From CAMLJR01 sp964500675 (lineage in GTDB: Bacteria; Pseudomonadota; Gammaproteobacteria; Pseudomonadales; CAMLJR01), in NCBI GenBank assembly GCA_964500675.1, contig CAZCNY010000007.1, positions 1-64,000 on the forward strand: a stretch of DNA of 64,000 bases, given 5' to 3'. A program made the translations under genes and the position numbers. Each line of letters begins with the position of its first letter. Within the stretch, counting starts at the first letter, position 1. The notes beneath the pieces were generated by a model. The model ran no database searches. It was not told the DNA's origin and worked only from the letters and a program-made list of their open reading frames with translations. This document shows positions 42,456-50,758 of the stretch, one piece after another.

Positions 42456-44087
42456 ATGAAAACTCGCGTCACGCCACTGGCGGTAGCTATTTCCTCATTG
42501 TCTCTACTTATGACCGCGTGCGGCGGAAGTGGTCCAGGCAGTTTTACATCGACACCAACACCAACACCAACACCAACACCCGCACCACCCCCTGCCTCCG
42601 CACCAACGGTTACCGTGACCGCTCCCTCGGCAGCGACATCGGGTGAAAAATTCACGGTGGCGTGGACATCGACCGATGCCACCAGTTGCGCTGCCGACTT
42701 TACGAGTAAAACCACAACGAGTGGGTCGGTTTCCAAGACAGTGGCTGTGCCCGCTACGGCACCCGTTACAGAAACCTATAACGTAACCTGCACGGGTGCG
42801 GGCGGCACGGGCACCGGCAGCGCATCGGTCGTCGTCACCCCTAACGCGACTGCTCAGGGCGCGTGGCAGGGTCTGCTAACAACATCGGGCCGCGCCATTG
42901 CGGGTGTGGTTACCGATCAAGGCAATTACTGGCTGGCATACACCGAGGTCAGCGATCATTCCAAACCAGCCGGGTTCTATGCTGGCGTGGGCACTTCCCA
43001 GAACGGCAATTACTCCTCTTCAAATCTACGCGAGTTCAATTTTGAGAGCGGCGGTGCTAAACAGGGTACTGAGACGGGCACGTATACACAATCGTTGGGA
43101 TACACCAGCAACAACGCGTTGCACGGAACGATTAACGCCAATGCGGGCCAGACCATTACTGCGTACACGAATACGCCTTTCGCGGCAGCAGGTGGCAGTC
43201 TCATTATGGATTTCACCGGTACATACGACGCTACCGCGACCATGAATAGTGCAGTTCTTGGTCGTGACGTCACGGGCGTGGCCACCATGACTGGCGATGT
43301 TTATATCCCAGGCTTTAGCACTTCGATCCATTACAATACGATGAATTTTGTAATGGATCCAGCGACCGGCCTCGGCGCTACAATTGCTCCGGATGCGACC
43401 TCTGCGAACTGCACGGACAACACTGGCAGTGGCTGCCCTGGCTTCTCGGGAGCACTCGTCTTCCCACTGTATAACGCTATTAACTTTCAAACTACTACCA
43501 ACAAAAATGGCACATTCGACGCTTCGTCGGGCACGCCGTTCACACCCGCCGCAGGTAGCTATACATGGACGGGCATAGCTAACGTTCCCGTCAATGGCAA
43601 AAATACGATTGCGCAATTGCCACTTACCATAACCTTGGCCGGAAGCCCGTTGCCAGTGGTGACGGCCGATACGTTTGATGCCACTTACGATTCGAGCTAC
43701 GAAGAAACGCCGTCGCTGGCGACAGTGGATGGCACTTATACGGCATCTGCCCAAACTCCCGTGTACGCGGGCATCGGTTCGTTGATGAATACCGATACCT
43801 CCAACACCACGGCGCTGTCGATTACTGCTGGCACAATCACGGGTACTGAAGCGACTACTGGCTGCGGTTATTCAGGGACAATTGCTCCCCATTCGGCGGG
43901 CAATGTTTACGATGTGACTACTCTTACGTTCAACGGTGGTTCCTGTCCTGTTGCCTATACTGGTGGTGGCATCACATTCACTGGGGTGGCAACCTTCAAC
44001 GCGACGACGCATACATTGACACTCACGGCCGTTGCCAATGACGCGGATCGCGATCTGGGCTTTATGGTAGTCGCAACCCATGATTAA
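42456..44087 (+). CDS. Lipoprotein of unknown function, paralogue 2
   Basis: A 543-residue paralogue of the preceding lipoprotein. Lipidation is expected at Cys22 (LMTAC), followed by a Thr-Pro spacer from ACACCA units, an Ig-like domain with two Cys, and the same large domain (AQGAWQGLLTTSGRAIAGVVTDQGNYWLAYTE...FTGVATFNATTHTLTLTAVANDADRDLGFMVVAT). The N-terminal 30 residues and the C-terminal 80 are the most similar between the two. Each gene has its own leader, so independent expression is possible. Confidence 0.85.
   Translation: MKTRVTPLAVAISSLSLLMTACGGSGPGSFTSTPTPTPTPTPAPPPASAPTVTVTAPSAATSGEKFTVAWTSTDATSCAADFTSKTTTSGSVSKTVAVPATAPVTETYNVTCTGAGGTGTGSASVVVTPNATAQGAWQGLLTTSGRAIAGVVTDQGNYWLAYTEVSDHSKPAGFYAGVGTSQNGNYSSSNLREFNFESGGAKQGTETGTYTQSLGYTSNNALHGTINANAGQTITAYTNTPFAAAGGSLIMDFTGTYDATATMNSAVLGRDVTGVATMTGDVYIPGFSTSIHYNTMNFVMDPATGLGATIAPDATSANCTDNTGSGCPGFSGALVFPLYNAINFQTTTNKNGTFDASSGTPFTPAAGSYTWTGIANVPVNGKNTIAQLPLTITLAGSPLPVVTADTFDATYDSSYEETPSLATVDGTYTASAQTPVYAGIGSLMNTDTSNTTALSITAGTITGTEATTGCGYSGTIAPHSAGNVYDVTTLTFNGGSCPVAYTGGGITFTGVATFNATTHTLTLTAVANDADRDLGFMVVATHD
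42552..42575. repeat. ACACCA hexanucleotide repeat (4 units)
   Basis: In-frame simple repeat encoding the Thr-Pro spacer of lipoprotein 2; a different hexamer from that of lipoprotein 1 although it encodes the same residues. Confidence 0.85.
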
Positions 44088-44109
44088 TTAATAGAGTTCT
44101 CTGAAGAAT

Positions 44110-44138
44110 AAAAAAGGCCGCGCAATGCGGCCTTTTTT
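44110..44138. terminator. Bidirectional terminator between lipoprotein 2 and cls
   Basis: GGCCGC/GCGGCC stem with loop GCAAT, flanked by six A and six T, between convergent genes. Confidence 0.9.
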
Positions 44139-44171
44139 ATTGCGCGAATTTTATTTTTACATGGTTAACAT

Positions 44172-45608
44172 TTACAGAATCGGCGCCAGCAAATACGCGC
44201 AGCGCACGGCTAACCGAAACACTAAGCCGCGCTCCGCCAACTCTCCGCGCGGTATAGGCGCACTGCGTGCAAAATCGGTTTCCAGCATTGTCTCGACTTG
44301 CGCGGCGAAGGCTTTATCGCGTGTGACGACACCGACTTCGAAATTCAAACGAAACGAACGATTGTCGAGATTGGCGGTGCCGATCAACGCGCAGTCGTCA
44401 TCGATGAGCCACACTTTTTGATGCAGAAATCCCGCCTGATAGCGATACACTTTGATGCCGGTGCGCTGCACTTCGTCGAGATTGGCGAACGATGACAGCC
44501 ACACCATGCGTTTATCGGGTTTTTCCGGCAACAGAATTCGCACATCGACGCCGCGCAGCGCCGCGAGTTGCAGCGAGTTGATGATCGATGTGTCGGGCAC
44601 GAAATACGGGCTGACGATCCATAAGCGTCGCTTCGCGATTTGCGTTAATTGTTGAAACAAAAGCAGACACGTTTCGATGTGATCAGCCGGTCCGGTCGGC
44701 ACGACGAGCGCCTCGATAGCGCCGTTGGCCGGTGGAATTTGCCAGCGCAAATCCGGTACTTGCTCGCAGGCCCAATACCAATCTTCGAGAAAAGTTAATT
44801 GCAGCGCGAGTGCGGCAGCGCCTTGCAATTGCACCGATGTATCGCGCCACGGTGTCAACACCGGGTGCTGATCGCGATATTCCTCGCCGATATTGTGTCC
44901 GCCGCAAATGCCGAGCGCGCCATCGATAACAACGACTTTGCGATGATTGCGGAAATTCAATTGCAGGCGATTGCGGCGGCCTTTGGTGGAGTTGAACGAG
45001 CGGATATCGACACCGCCGCCGCGCAGGTATTCGATGTAATCGCGCCCCAATTGGAAGCTGCCGATTTCGTCGTAAAGGAAATAGACCGCGACGCCTTGCT
45101 GGATTTTCGCAAGCAATCGGTCGGCGAGTTTTTGACCGAGAGCATCGTCGCGCACGATGTAGTATTCGAGCAGGATGTAATGTTCGGCACTGTCGATCGC
45201 GGCAAACAACGCTGCGAATGTCCGCTCGCCATCGATCAACAATTCGCAGCTGTTGCCGCGCGTGAACGGCATCTGTGCGATTTGTTCGAGCGCTACCTGA
45301 TAGCGTTCAAGTTGAGGCAGTGTGGCATGTTGCAGCGCGCCACGCGGTACTTGCGCCGCGTGTTTGCCAATACGCCGCGCCTTGGCATAGCCGCGAAATT
45401 TGCGCCGGCCAAAAATCCAATACATCGGTAGCATCACGGTCGGCATCAGCAACAGCGACAGCGTCCATGCCAGCGCACCCTGCGCCGTGCGCGTTTTCAG
45501 AATGGCTTCCATGGCTGCGACGATCGCGAGCAGCTGCACTGCGAGTGTGAAGATCGCGACAGCGGCTAAATCCAAATCGCTGAACCAATGTTTGAGAGCA
45601 TCTAACAT
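44172..45608 (-). CDS. cls: Cardiolipin synthase
   Basis: Phospholipase-D superfamily enzyme that joins two phosphatidylglycerols to cardiolipin at the inner membrane. The 478-residue protein has two N-terminal membrane helices (AVAIFTLAVQLLAIVAAMEAI; GALAWTLSLLLMPTVMLPMYWIFG) and two HKD motifs, HRKVVVIDG near residue 217 and HQKVWLIDDD near 396. This is the layout of the ClsA type. Confidence 0.95.
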   Translation of the reverse strand: MLDALKHWFSDLDLAAVAIFTLAVQLLAIVAAMEAILKTRTAQGALAWTLSLLLMPTVMLPMYWIFGRRKFRGYAKARRIGKHAAQVPRGALQHATLPQLERYQVALEQIAQMPFTRGNSCELLIDGERTFAALFAAIDSAEHYILLEYYIVRDDALGQKLADRLLAKIQQGVAVYFLYDEIGSFQLGRDYIEYLRGGGVDIRSFNSTKGRRNRLQLNFRNHRKVVVIDGALGICGGHNIGEEYRDQHPVLTPWRDTSVQLQGAAALALQLTFLEDWYWACEQVPDLRWQIPPANGAIEALVVPTGPADHIETCLLLFQQLTQIAKRRLWIVSPYFVPDTSIINSLQLAALRGVDVRILLPEKPDKRMVWLSSFANLDEVQRTGIKVYRYQAGFLHQKVWLIDDDCALIGTANLDNRSFRLNFEVGVVTRDKAFAAQVETMLETDFARSAPIPRGELAERGLVFRLAVRCAYLLAPIL

Positions 45609-45708
45609 TTAGTGGAATCGCTGCTTGGCTTTTCGTTGATGGAAAGTGCTCGTTGAGAGAGACGGTCCGGATCGTTATTCTGTGCATTGATAATAGCGGG
45701 AGAAAACG

Positions 45709-46392
45709 ATGAACGCGATCAGGCCAGCTGCGACTGTGGTTTTGCTGCGCGAACACGCGGGCCGCCTGGAGACTTTGTTGCTGCGTCGTAACGCGGCCGT
45801 GCAATTCGCCGGCGGGCTCTGGGTATTTCCGGGTGGGGCGATCGATGCAGCCGATTTTGCTGGCGCTGCCGACGACCTCATGGCTGCCGCCAAGCGCGCC
45901 GCGATTCGCGAGGCGCGCGAGGAGGCGGGGCTCGATATTGCGCATTGCCCGTTGCAATTTTTCGCACATTGGACCACGCCGGTAAACGAGATCAAGCGTT
46001 ACGCCACGTGGTTTTTTGCGGCGACGCTGACGAATGGCGATGTCGATGTGGTGATTGATGGCGGCGAAATCGTGACGCATCGCTGGATCGAAGCGCGGCA
46101 CGCGGTCGAGCTGCATCGTGCGGGTCAGTTGGACATGATGCCGCCGACATTTATTTCGCTGAGCGAGTTGGCGACGTGCAATTCCGCGCAGGAGGTCGAA
46201 GCGATGTATCGCGATCGGCCCGTTATCGAAATTCTGCCTAAATTCGTCAAGACCGAAACCGGCACGGTTGCGTTGTACCCCTACGACAGCGGTTACGAAT
46301 CCGGCGACGCGTCGGCAGTGGGCAAACGGCATCGCTGTTTTCGCGCGATGGATGGTTGGCATTACGAGAGCGATTTGTTTTCGGCGAAATGA
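45709..46392 (+). CDS. Nudix hydrolase
   Basis: A 227-residue Nudix-fold enzyme. The Nudix box is seen as REAREEAGL near residues 66-74, preceded by WVFPGGAIDAADF. The size and the region WTTPVNEIKRYATWFF resemble the NUDT19/CoA-diphosphatase-like subgroup, but the substrate cannot be fixed. ATG at 45709 is divergent from cls. Confidence 0.85.
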   Translation: MNAIRPAATVVLLREHAGRLETLLLRRNAAVQFAGGLWVFPGGAIDAADFAGAADDLMAAAKRAAIREAREEAGLDIAHCPLQFFAHWTTPVNEIKRYATWFFAATLTNGDVDVVIDGGEIVTHRWIEARHAVELHRAGQLDMMPPTFISLSELATCNSAQEVEAMYRDRPVIEILPKFVKTETGTVALYPYDSGYESGDASAVGKRHRCFRAMDGWHYESDLFSAK

Positions 46393-46399
46393 ATTTGTA

Positions 46400-46420
46400 G
46401 GGGCGGATTACATCCGCCCC
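46400..46420. repeat. Palindromic intergenic repeat after the Nudix gene
   Basis: Perfect nine-pair inverted repeat GGGGCGGAT/ATCCGCCCC with a TAC loop, preceded by TGTA. It resembles a dispersed gammaproteobacterial palindrome; it might also help end transcription. Confidence 0.6.
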
Positions 46421-46433
46421 GAAGGCGCAAGCC

Positions 46434-46496
46434 TTGGACCCCTGCACCCAAGCATTGCACCTCTGCAACCAAACATCGCACCCCTGCAATTACGCG
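46434..46496. repeat. 21-base tandem repeat at the end of leuA (long form)
   Basis: Three abutting 21-base units of the form TTGCACCTCTGCAACCAAACA. The third contains the TAA stop of the long-form leuA. A similar motif (CCCTGCAAACCCAAACA) lies near 39690-39706 after the first PilZ gene. Confidence 0.8.
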
Positions 46497-48199
46497 ACTG
46501 CACGCCTCCGAATTGCATTGCGATTGATCGCGCTGAGCAGTGCGGCAAATACCGAGCGCACGGTGTCATCGGCGATACCCACACCCCAACAACGCTGTCC
46601 GTTGATATCGATTTGCACATACGAAACCGCGCTCGATGCGGTGCCCTGTTTTGATTTTATTCCCTGGTGCAGCGCGTGTTCGTGATAATCGACGATATCG
46701 GGCTTTGCGCTGCAAATATTTTGCAATGCATCGACCGCTGCCGCGAGCGCGCCGCTACCTTCGCCGCTAAATACCGCGGTGTCACCCTCATCGCTATTCA
46801 ACTCGACATGCAGCGCTACACGGTCTTCACCCTTCGTCACTAATTGATAGCGCCACAAACGCCATGGCCCGCTGTTGTCGATGTAATGCTCGTGGAAAAG
46901 TCTTTGAATCTCCGCGCTGCTGACTTCGCCGCCGATGTTTTCCGAGTGTTGCTGCACGATGCGGCTGAATTCAATTTGCAGCGCGCGCGGCAATTCCATA
47001 CCGTAATCGCGTTCGAGCGAAAACGCGACGCCGCCTTTACCCGATTGACTGTTCACGCGCACCACCGCTTCGTAACTGCGACCGATATCGCGTGGATCGA
47101 TCGGCAAATACGGCACATCCCACGATGTTTTCGGATTCCATAATTGTAAACCCTTACGAATTGCATCTTGATGGCTGCCGGAAAATGCCGTGTATACCAA
47201 TTCGCCGACCCACGGATGGCGCGCATGCGTGGTGATCTCGGTGCATTCTTCAACGCAGCGCACGATGCTATCGATATCGCTGAAATTCAATTGCGGGTTG
47301 ACGCCCTGGCTGTAGAGATTCATCGCCATCGTCACGATATCCATATTGCCCGTGCGCTCGCCGTTGCCGAGTAAGGTGCCTTCGACGCGATCGGCTCCGG
47401 CGAGCACGGCTAATTCCGCCGACGCGACCGCGCAGCCGCGATCGTTGTGTGTGTGCACGCTGAGTCGCACGTGTTCGCGATAGTTGAAATTATCGTTGAA
47501 CCACTCGATGCGATCGGCGAAGACATTCGGTGTGTGCACTTCAACGGTCGACGGCAAATTAATCACGACGCGTTGACCGTGATCGGGTTGCCAAATTGCG
47601 CAAACGCTTTCGCAAATATCGCGCGCGAATTCGAGTTCGGTTTGCGTGAAACTTTCAGGTGAATATTGAAAGGTCCACTCGGTTGCGGGTTGCATGGCGG
47701 CGTATTGCTTCACCCACTGCGCACCTTGTGCGGCGATTGTGCGCACGCCATCGCGATCGGTTGCGAATACATAGCGTCGCTGCGCGGGCGATGTCGAGTT
47801 GTAGATATGCATATTTGCACGGCGCGCGCCGTGCAACGCTTCGAAGCTGCGCGCGATGATATCCTCGCGCGCCTGCGTCAACACTTGAATCGTGACATCA
47901 TCGGGAATGAGATTGTCTGCAATCAATTCGCGCACGAAATCGAAGTCGGGTTGCGAGGCAGCGGGAAATCCCACTTCGATTTCTTTAAAGCCGATCGCAA
48001 CAAGCTGCAAAAACATACGGCGTTTTTGCGCAGGGTTCATCGGTTTTGGCAACGCTTGATTGCCGTCGCGCAAATCGACGCTGCACCAGTCGGGTGCCGC
48101 GGTTAACTGGCGATCGGGCCAGCGGCGCTGTCGCATGGCGACGACATCGCTCGCTGCGTATTTACGAAAATTAAAAGTGTCGTGGTTAAAGCTGTTCAT
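46490..48199 (-). CDS. leuA: 2-isopropylmalate synthase, long form
   Basis: First enzyme of leucine synthesis. The 569-residue product belongs to the longer class found in Pseudomonas and actinobacteria: DWCSVDLRDGNQALPKPM at the catalytic site, EVGFPAASQPDFDF, VHTHNDRGCAVASAELAVLAGADRVEGTLLGNGERTGN, and a C-terminal regulatory domain (about 430-569). ATG at 48199 follows GAGGAGCGATACC. A leucine-rich leader peptide lies upstream. The short-form leuA at 14.7 kb makes it one of two isozymes in the window. Confidence 0.96.
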   Translation of the reverse strand: MNSFNHDTFNFRKYAASDVVAMRQRRWPDRQLTAAPDWCSVDLRDGNQALPKPMNPAQKRRMFLQLVAIGFKEIEVGFPAASQPDFDFVRELIADNLIPDDVTIQVLTQAREDIIARSFEALHGARRANMHIYNSTSPAQRRYVFATDRDGVRTIAAQGAQWVKQYAAMQPATEWTFQYSPESFTQTELEFARDICESVCAIWQPDHGQRVVINLPSTVEVHTPNVFADRIEWFNDNFNYREHVRLSVHTHNDRGCAVASAELAVLAGADRVEGTLLGNGERTGNMDIVTMAMNLYSQGVNPQLNFSDIDSIVRCVEECTEITTHARHPWVGELVYTAFSGSHQDAIRKGLQLWNPKTSWDVPYLPIDPRDIGRSYEAVVRVNSQSGKGGVAFSLERDYGMELPRALQIEFSRIVQQHSENIGGEVSSAEIQRLFHEHYIDNSGPWRLWRYQLVTKGEDRVALHVELNSDEGDTAVFSGEGSGALAAAVDALQNICSAKPDIVDYHEHALHQGIKSKQGTASSAVSYVQIDINGQRCWGVGIADDTVRSVFAALLSAINRNAIRRRAVA

Positions 48200-48238
48200 G
48201 GTATCGCTCCTCAAGAAAATTCAAATGCCGATTTGGTT

Positions 48239-48307
48239 GGCGGCAGATGAGGAGCCGGCGTGCACCGCCGTTAATTCATGGCACACCGGCTGCGAAGCAG
48301 TCGCAGC
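48239..48307 (-). promoter_or_regulatory. leu attenuator hairpins
   Basis: Three alternative stems in the leuA leader. Hairpin 1 (48289-48307) is GCTGCGA/TCGCAGC and contains the leader's Leu codons. Hairpin 2 pairs 48281-48290 with 48254-48263, ten pairs including one GU. Hairpin 3 pairs GGCGG 48239-48243 with CCGCC 48265-48269 and excludes hairpin 2. No clear T run follows, so the terminating form is not certain; control of translation is an alternative. Confidence 0.6.
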
Positions 48308-48369
48308 AGTAGAGCAGCCATTAGGGTGGCAGCGAACGGGAAAGATAATGTGTGAGTGGAATGAGTCAT
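48271..48369 (-). CDS. leuL: Leucine operon leader peptide
   Basis: A 32-codon frame upstream of the long-form leuA encoding a peptide whose middle reads MAALLLRLLRSRC: five Leu within six codons (CTA CTG CTG CGA CTG CTT, 48295-48312), and its end overlaps the attenuator hairpins. This is the design of amino-acid attenuation leaders: stalling at Leu codons would open hairpin 1 and let the downstream stems rearrange. The ATG lacks a strong Shine-Dalgarno. A promoter candidate on the same strand is TTGACG (48507-48512) with TAGTCT (48483-48488) at 18 bases. Confidence 0.7.
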   Translation of the reverse strand: MTHSTHTLSFPFAATLMAALLLRLLRSRCAMN

Positions 48370-48521
48370 TGCTTAGCGATCGCGGAGTAAATTTGAAACC
48401 GAAAAAACTACAGGCCCTGCGTTACAGCGGTAGCGGGGGCAGTCGATCGCTTTTGAGAGAGGTGCTCGGTTTCATAGGAGCAAGACTAGATTGCGTGAAC
48501 AAACTTCGTCAAGCATTTTTA

Positions 48522-48548
48522 TCCCCCTCTCCATTATGGAGAGGGGGA
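48522..48548. repeat. CCCTCTCC/GGAGAGGG palindrome, copy E
   Basis: Perfect 11-pair inverted repeat TCCCCCTCTCC/GGAGAGGGGGA with loop ATTAT, just after the htpX stop. It is a short version of the repeat family found in metG and may act as a processing or stabilising structure for the htpX message. Confidence 0.75.
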
Positions 48549-48556
48549 TAAGTTAA

Positions 48557-49438
48557 TTACCGTGCGGCACGCAGCGCGGCGATGCGCTTTTCGAGCGGCG
48601 GATGCGTCATGAACAGCTCGGTCATATGCTGTTTGAAGTCGCCCTTGATACCAAAAGCCGTCATCTCGCCGGGCAGGTCGTTCGGCAATCCCTGTTCCGC
48701 GCGCAGGCGTTCTAACGCCGCTATCATGTTGTTGTTGCCGGCCAGATGCGAGCCCGCTGCATCGGCGCGGAATTCGCGCCAGCGCGAAAACCAGTAGACG
48801 ATGATCGAGGCGAGAATACCCAGTACCATCTGCGCGAACATCGTTGCCATGAAATAGCCCATGCCGCCGCCGCGACCATCGCGCGAGGTGGCGCGATCGA
48901 CGATCGAGCCAACGATGCGCGCGAAAAACATGACGAAGGTATTCACGACGCCCTGTATCAGCGTTAAGGTCACCATATCGCCGTTGGCGACGTGGCCGAT
49001 TTCGTGACCCAGCACTGCTTTAGCCTCCTCGGGTCGGAAGCGCTGCAAAAGCCCTTCCGATACGGCAACGAGGGCTGCATCTTTGTTCCAGCCCGTCGCA
49101 AACGCGTTCGATACGGGCGATGGGAAGATACCGATTTCAGGGGTTTTGATGCCGGCTTGCTGGGCTAATTCGGTGACTGTCGCGACCAGCCATTCCTCCT
49201 GGCGCGTGCGCGGTGTTTCGATAACTTGTACACCGGCGCTGCGTTTGGCGAGCCACTTCGACATGAGCAGGGAAATGAACGAGCCCGACATACCGAACAC
49301 GGCACATAGGACGAGCAGGCCTTGCAGATTCATGGCCACGCCGTGGGCCGCGTAATAGCCTTCCACCAGATTGAGGAAAAATCCGGCGACGAGCAGTACG
49401 CCGAGGTTGGTGGCAAGGAACAGAATGATGCGCATCAT
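48557..49438 (-). CDS. htpX: Membrane zinc metalloprotease HtpX
   Basis: Heat-shock-related inner-membrane protease that degrades misfolded membrane proteins. The 293-residue protein has membrane helices near the N-terminus (ILFLATNLGVLLVAGFFL; LLVLCAVFGMSGSFISLLM) and the zinc motif GHEIGHVANGD near residue 143, with the downstream Glu in REFRADAAGSHLAG as third ligand. The C-terminal MTHPPLEKRIAALR is typical. Confidence 0.96.
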   Translation of the reverse strand: MMRIILFLATNLGVLLVAGFFLNLVEGYYAAHGVAMNLQGLLVLCAVFGMSGSFISLLMSKWLAKRSAGVQVIETPRTRQEEWLVATVTELAQQAGIKTPEIGIFPSPVSNAFATGWNKDAALVAVSEGLLQRFRPEEAKAVLGHEIGHVANGDMVTLTLIQGVVNTFVMFFARIVGSIVDRATSRDGRGGGMGYFMATMFAQMVLGILASIIVYWFSRWREFRADAAGSHLAGNNNMIAALERLRAEQGLPNDLPGEMTAFGIKGDFKQHMTELFMTHPPLEKRIAALRAAR

Positions 49439-49498
49439 AGCGATAGAAGCCTCAATGGTTTTGATCGTGGCATTAGATGCGGCCGACGCGCGCGAGTT

Positions 49499-49759
49499 TC
49501 AAGCGGCGTCGATTTCTGCGGCTGGCTGAGTTGCTGCGGCGACCACGGTGACGATCGGATTGCCTTTATCGTCCACTTCGCAGGCCAGCGCTTCGGCGCG
49601 CAGATAGATATCGCGCGAGCTGACCTCAAACACGGTGTTGATGGCTTCGTCTTTGTGGGCGGTGCGAAACAGCGAATGGCGGTCGCTGCCATCCACCCAT
49701 TCCTGTTGTTTGCTGAGATATAAGTCGAGGTGATTTTTTACGACAAACACACTGCTCAT
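49499..49759 (-). CDS. Small conserved-looking protein of unknown function
   Basis: An 86-residue soluble protein (SVFVVKNHLDLYLSKQQEWVDGSD...HKDEAINTVFEVSSRDIYLRAEALACEVDDKG) without signal peptide. It sits 60 bases upstream of htpX on the same strand. The balanced composition and clear alternating strand/helix pattern support a real gene. I do not recognise a family. Confidence 0.7.
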   Translation of the reverse strand: MSSVFVVKNHLDLYLSKQQEWVDGSDRHSLFRTAHKDEAINTVFEVSSRDIYLRAEALACEVDDKGNPIVTVVAAATQPAAEIDAA

Positions 49760-49850
49760 GAGCTACACGTGATCAACATTGAAGTGAATGCGTGCGGCAG
49801 TGTACTCGAATCGCGGCGGAGTGTGGAGGGGGGCATCCGCGGCGATATTC

Positions 49851-50033
49851 TTAATGCCGTCGCGATGCCGGTTGCGGCAGCAGGTTTTCGAGTTCGTGCA
49901 GATAGTGTCGACGCAGCTTCAATTCGCTGGCGATCGAGCGTACTTCATCGGCGTCGATTTCGTCGCTTGATGCCAGTTCCCACAGTTTGCGGCTGCAGAG
50001 ATTTTTAACGTCCAGAGTGGCTTCCGATTTCAT
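49851..50033 (-). CDS. Small basic/acidic helical protein of unknown function
   Basis: A 60-residue protein (KNLCSRKLWELASSDEIDADEVRSIASELKLRRHYLHELENLL), largely helical. Its ATG is preceded by AAAGGAGG with a seven-base spacer, one of the best ribosome sites in the window, which argues that the frame is translated. It lies upstream of the 86-residue gene and htpX. Function unknown. Confidence 0.7.
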   Translation of the reverse strand: MKSEATLDVKNLCSRKLWELASSDEIDADEVRSIASELKLRRHYLHELENLLPQPASRRH

Positions 50034-50408
50034 GGGCTAGCCTCCTTTTAAAGTCTGTGATCCGTATAAATTTATTGACCCGGCATCGAAAAGTGCCTAG
50101 TCAATAGTGTCGCCCGTGGCGATTGCAGAAATATGACTGGCGATTACAGCAATATGACTGACTAAAGCAAGCGATGTTCCCGACCGCTTTTTATTATCTG
50201 CGCGTTGCCCGTTAGTGTGGAGCCTAGCAAGAATCGGCGCTTTCGCAAAGGGATGGCGGCTTTGGCGCTGCTCGCTAATTGCGCGCAGCGCGCTGGAGAA
50301 GGGCGCATTGTGCAGCGGCATCGACAAAAGACAGCGAAACGCACTTGTCGTGAGGCGGACTCCTCATTACTATGGCGGCCCGCAGGCGGTGCGCTGTTTG
50401 CGGAGTCC
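50034..50408. other. Gene-poor stretch before tRNA-Ser
   Basis: About 375 bases without a convincing gene. It holds a 21-base tandem duplication (50118-50138 and 50139-50159) that differs at two positions. Nothing else was recognised. Confidence 0.5.
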
Positions 50409-50498
50409 GGAGAGGTGGCAGAGCGGTTGAATGTACCTGACTCGAAATCAGGCGTAGGTGCAAGCCTACCGAGGGTTCGAATCCCTCCTTCTCCGCCA
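50409..50498 (+). tRNA. tRNA-Ser (CGA)
   Basis: Ninety bases with encoded CCA. The acceptor GGAGAGG pairs with CTTCTCC (one GU), the anticodon loop CTCGAAA gives CGA, and a long variable arm (GCGTAGGTGCAAGCCTACC region) marks a class II serine tRNA. The T arm reads GAGGGTTCGAATCCCTC. CGA reads the UCG codon. Confidence 0.97.
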
Positions 50499-50530
50499 AA
50501 TACTGTTGTTGCTCAAAATTAAGTTGCTCA

Positions 50531-50560
50531 AAAAAAGCCCGGCCACGCGCCGGGCTTTTT
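50531..50560. terminator. Terminator after tRNA-Ser
   Basis: GCCCGG/CCGGGC stem with a seven-base loop, flanked by an A run and five T. Confidence 0.9.
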
Positions 50561-50629
50561 GTTGGCTCGTTCAACTAATGCAACGGTTGGCGAAATATGC
50601 GATACATCCTATTCTTTCCGCGAAGAAAA

Positions 50630-50659
50630 TTTACAACGCGCGCGCGCCTGTCGTATTAT
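50630..50659 (+). promoter_or_regulatory. Candidate promoter of the nuo operon
   Basis: TTTACA (50630-50635), 18 bases, TATTAT (50654-50659), about 100 bases before nuoA and just after the tRNA terminator. Confidence 0.5.
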
Positions 50660-50758
50660 TTCATCCGCGCGAACATGGGGCAAAGGCGTCCCGTTTCGTT
50701 CGACTCATCGCCTCCGCCTTCCACCGCTCCAGAGCTGTTTTTTTCAGGGGAATAAAGC

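Noticed and set aside
50118..50159. Attachment site or integron-like element near tRNA-Ser
   Set aside because: The 21-base duplication does not match the tRNA end, and no integrase or copy of the tRNA 3' end lies nearby.
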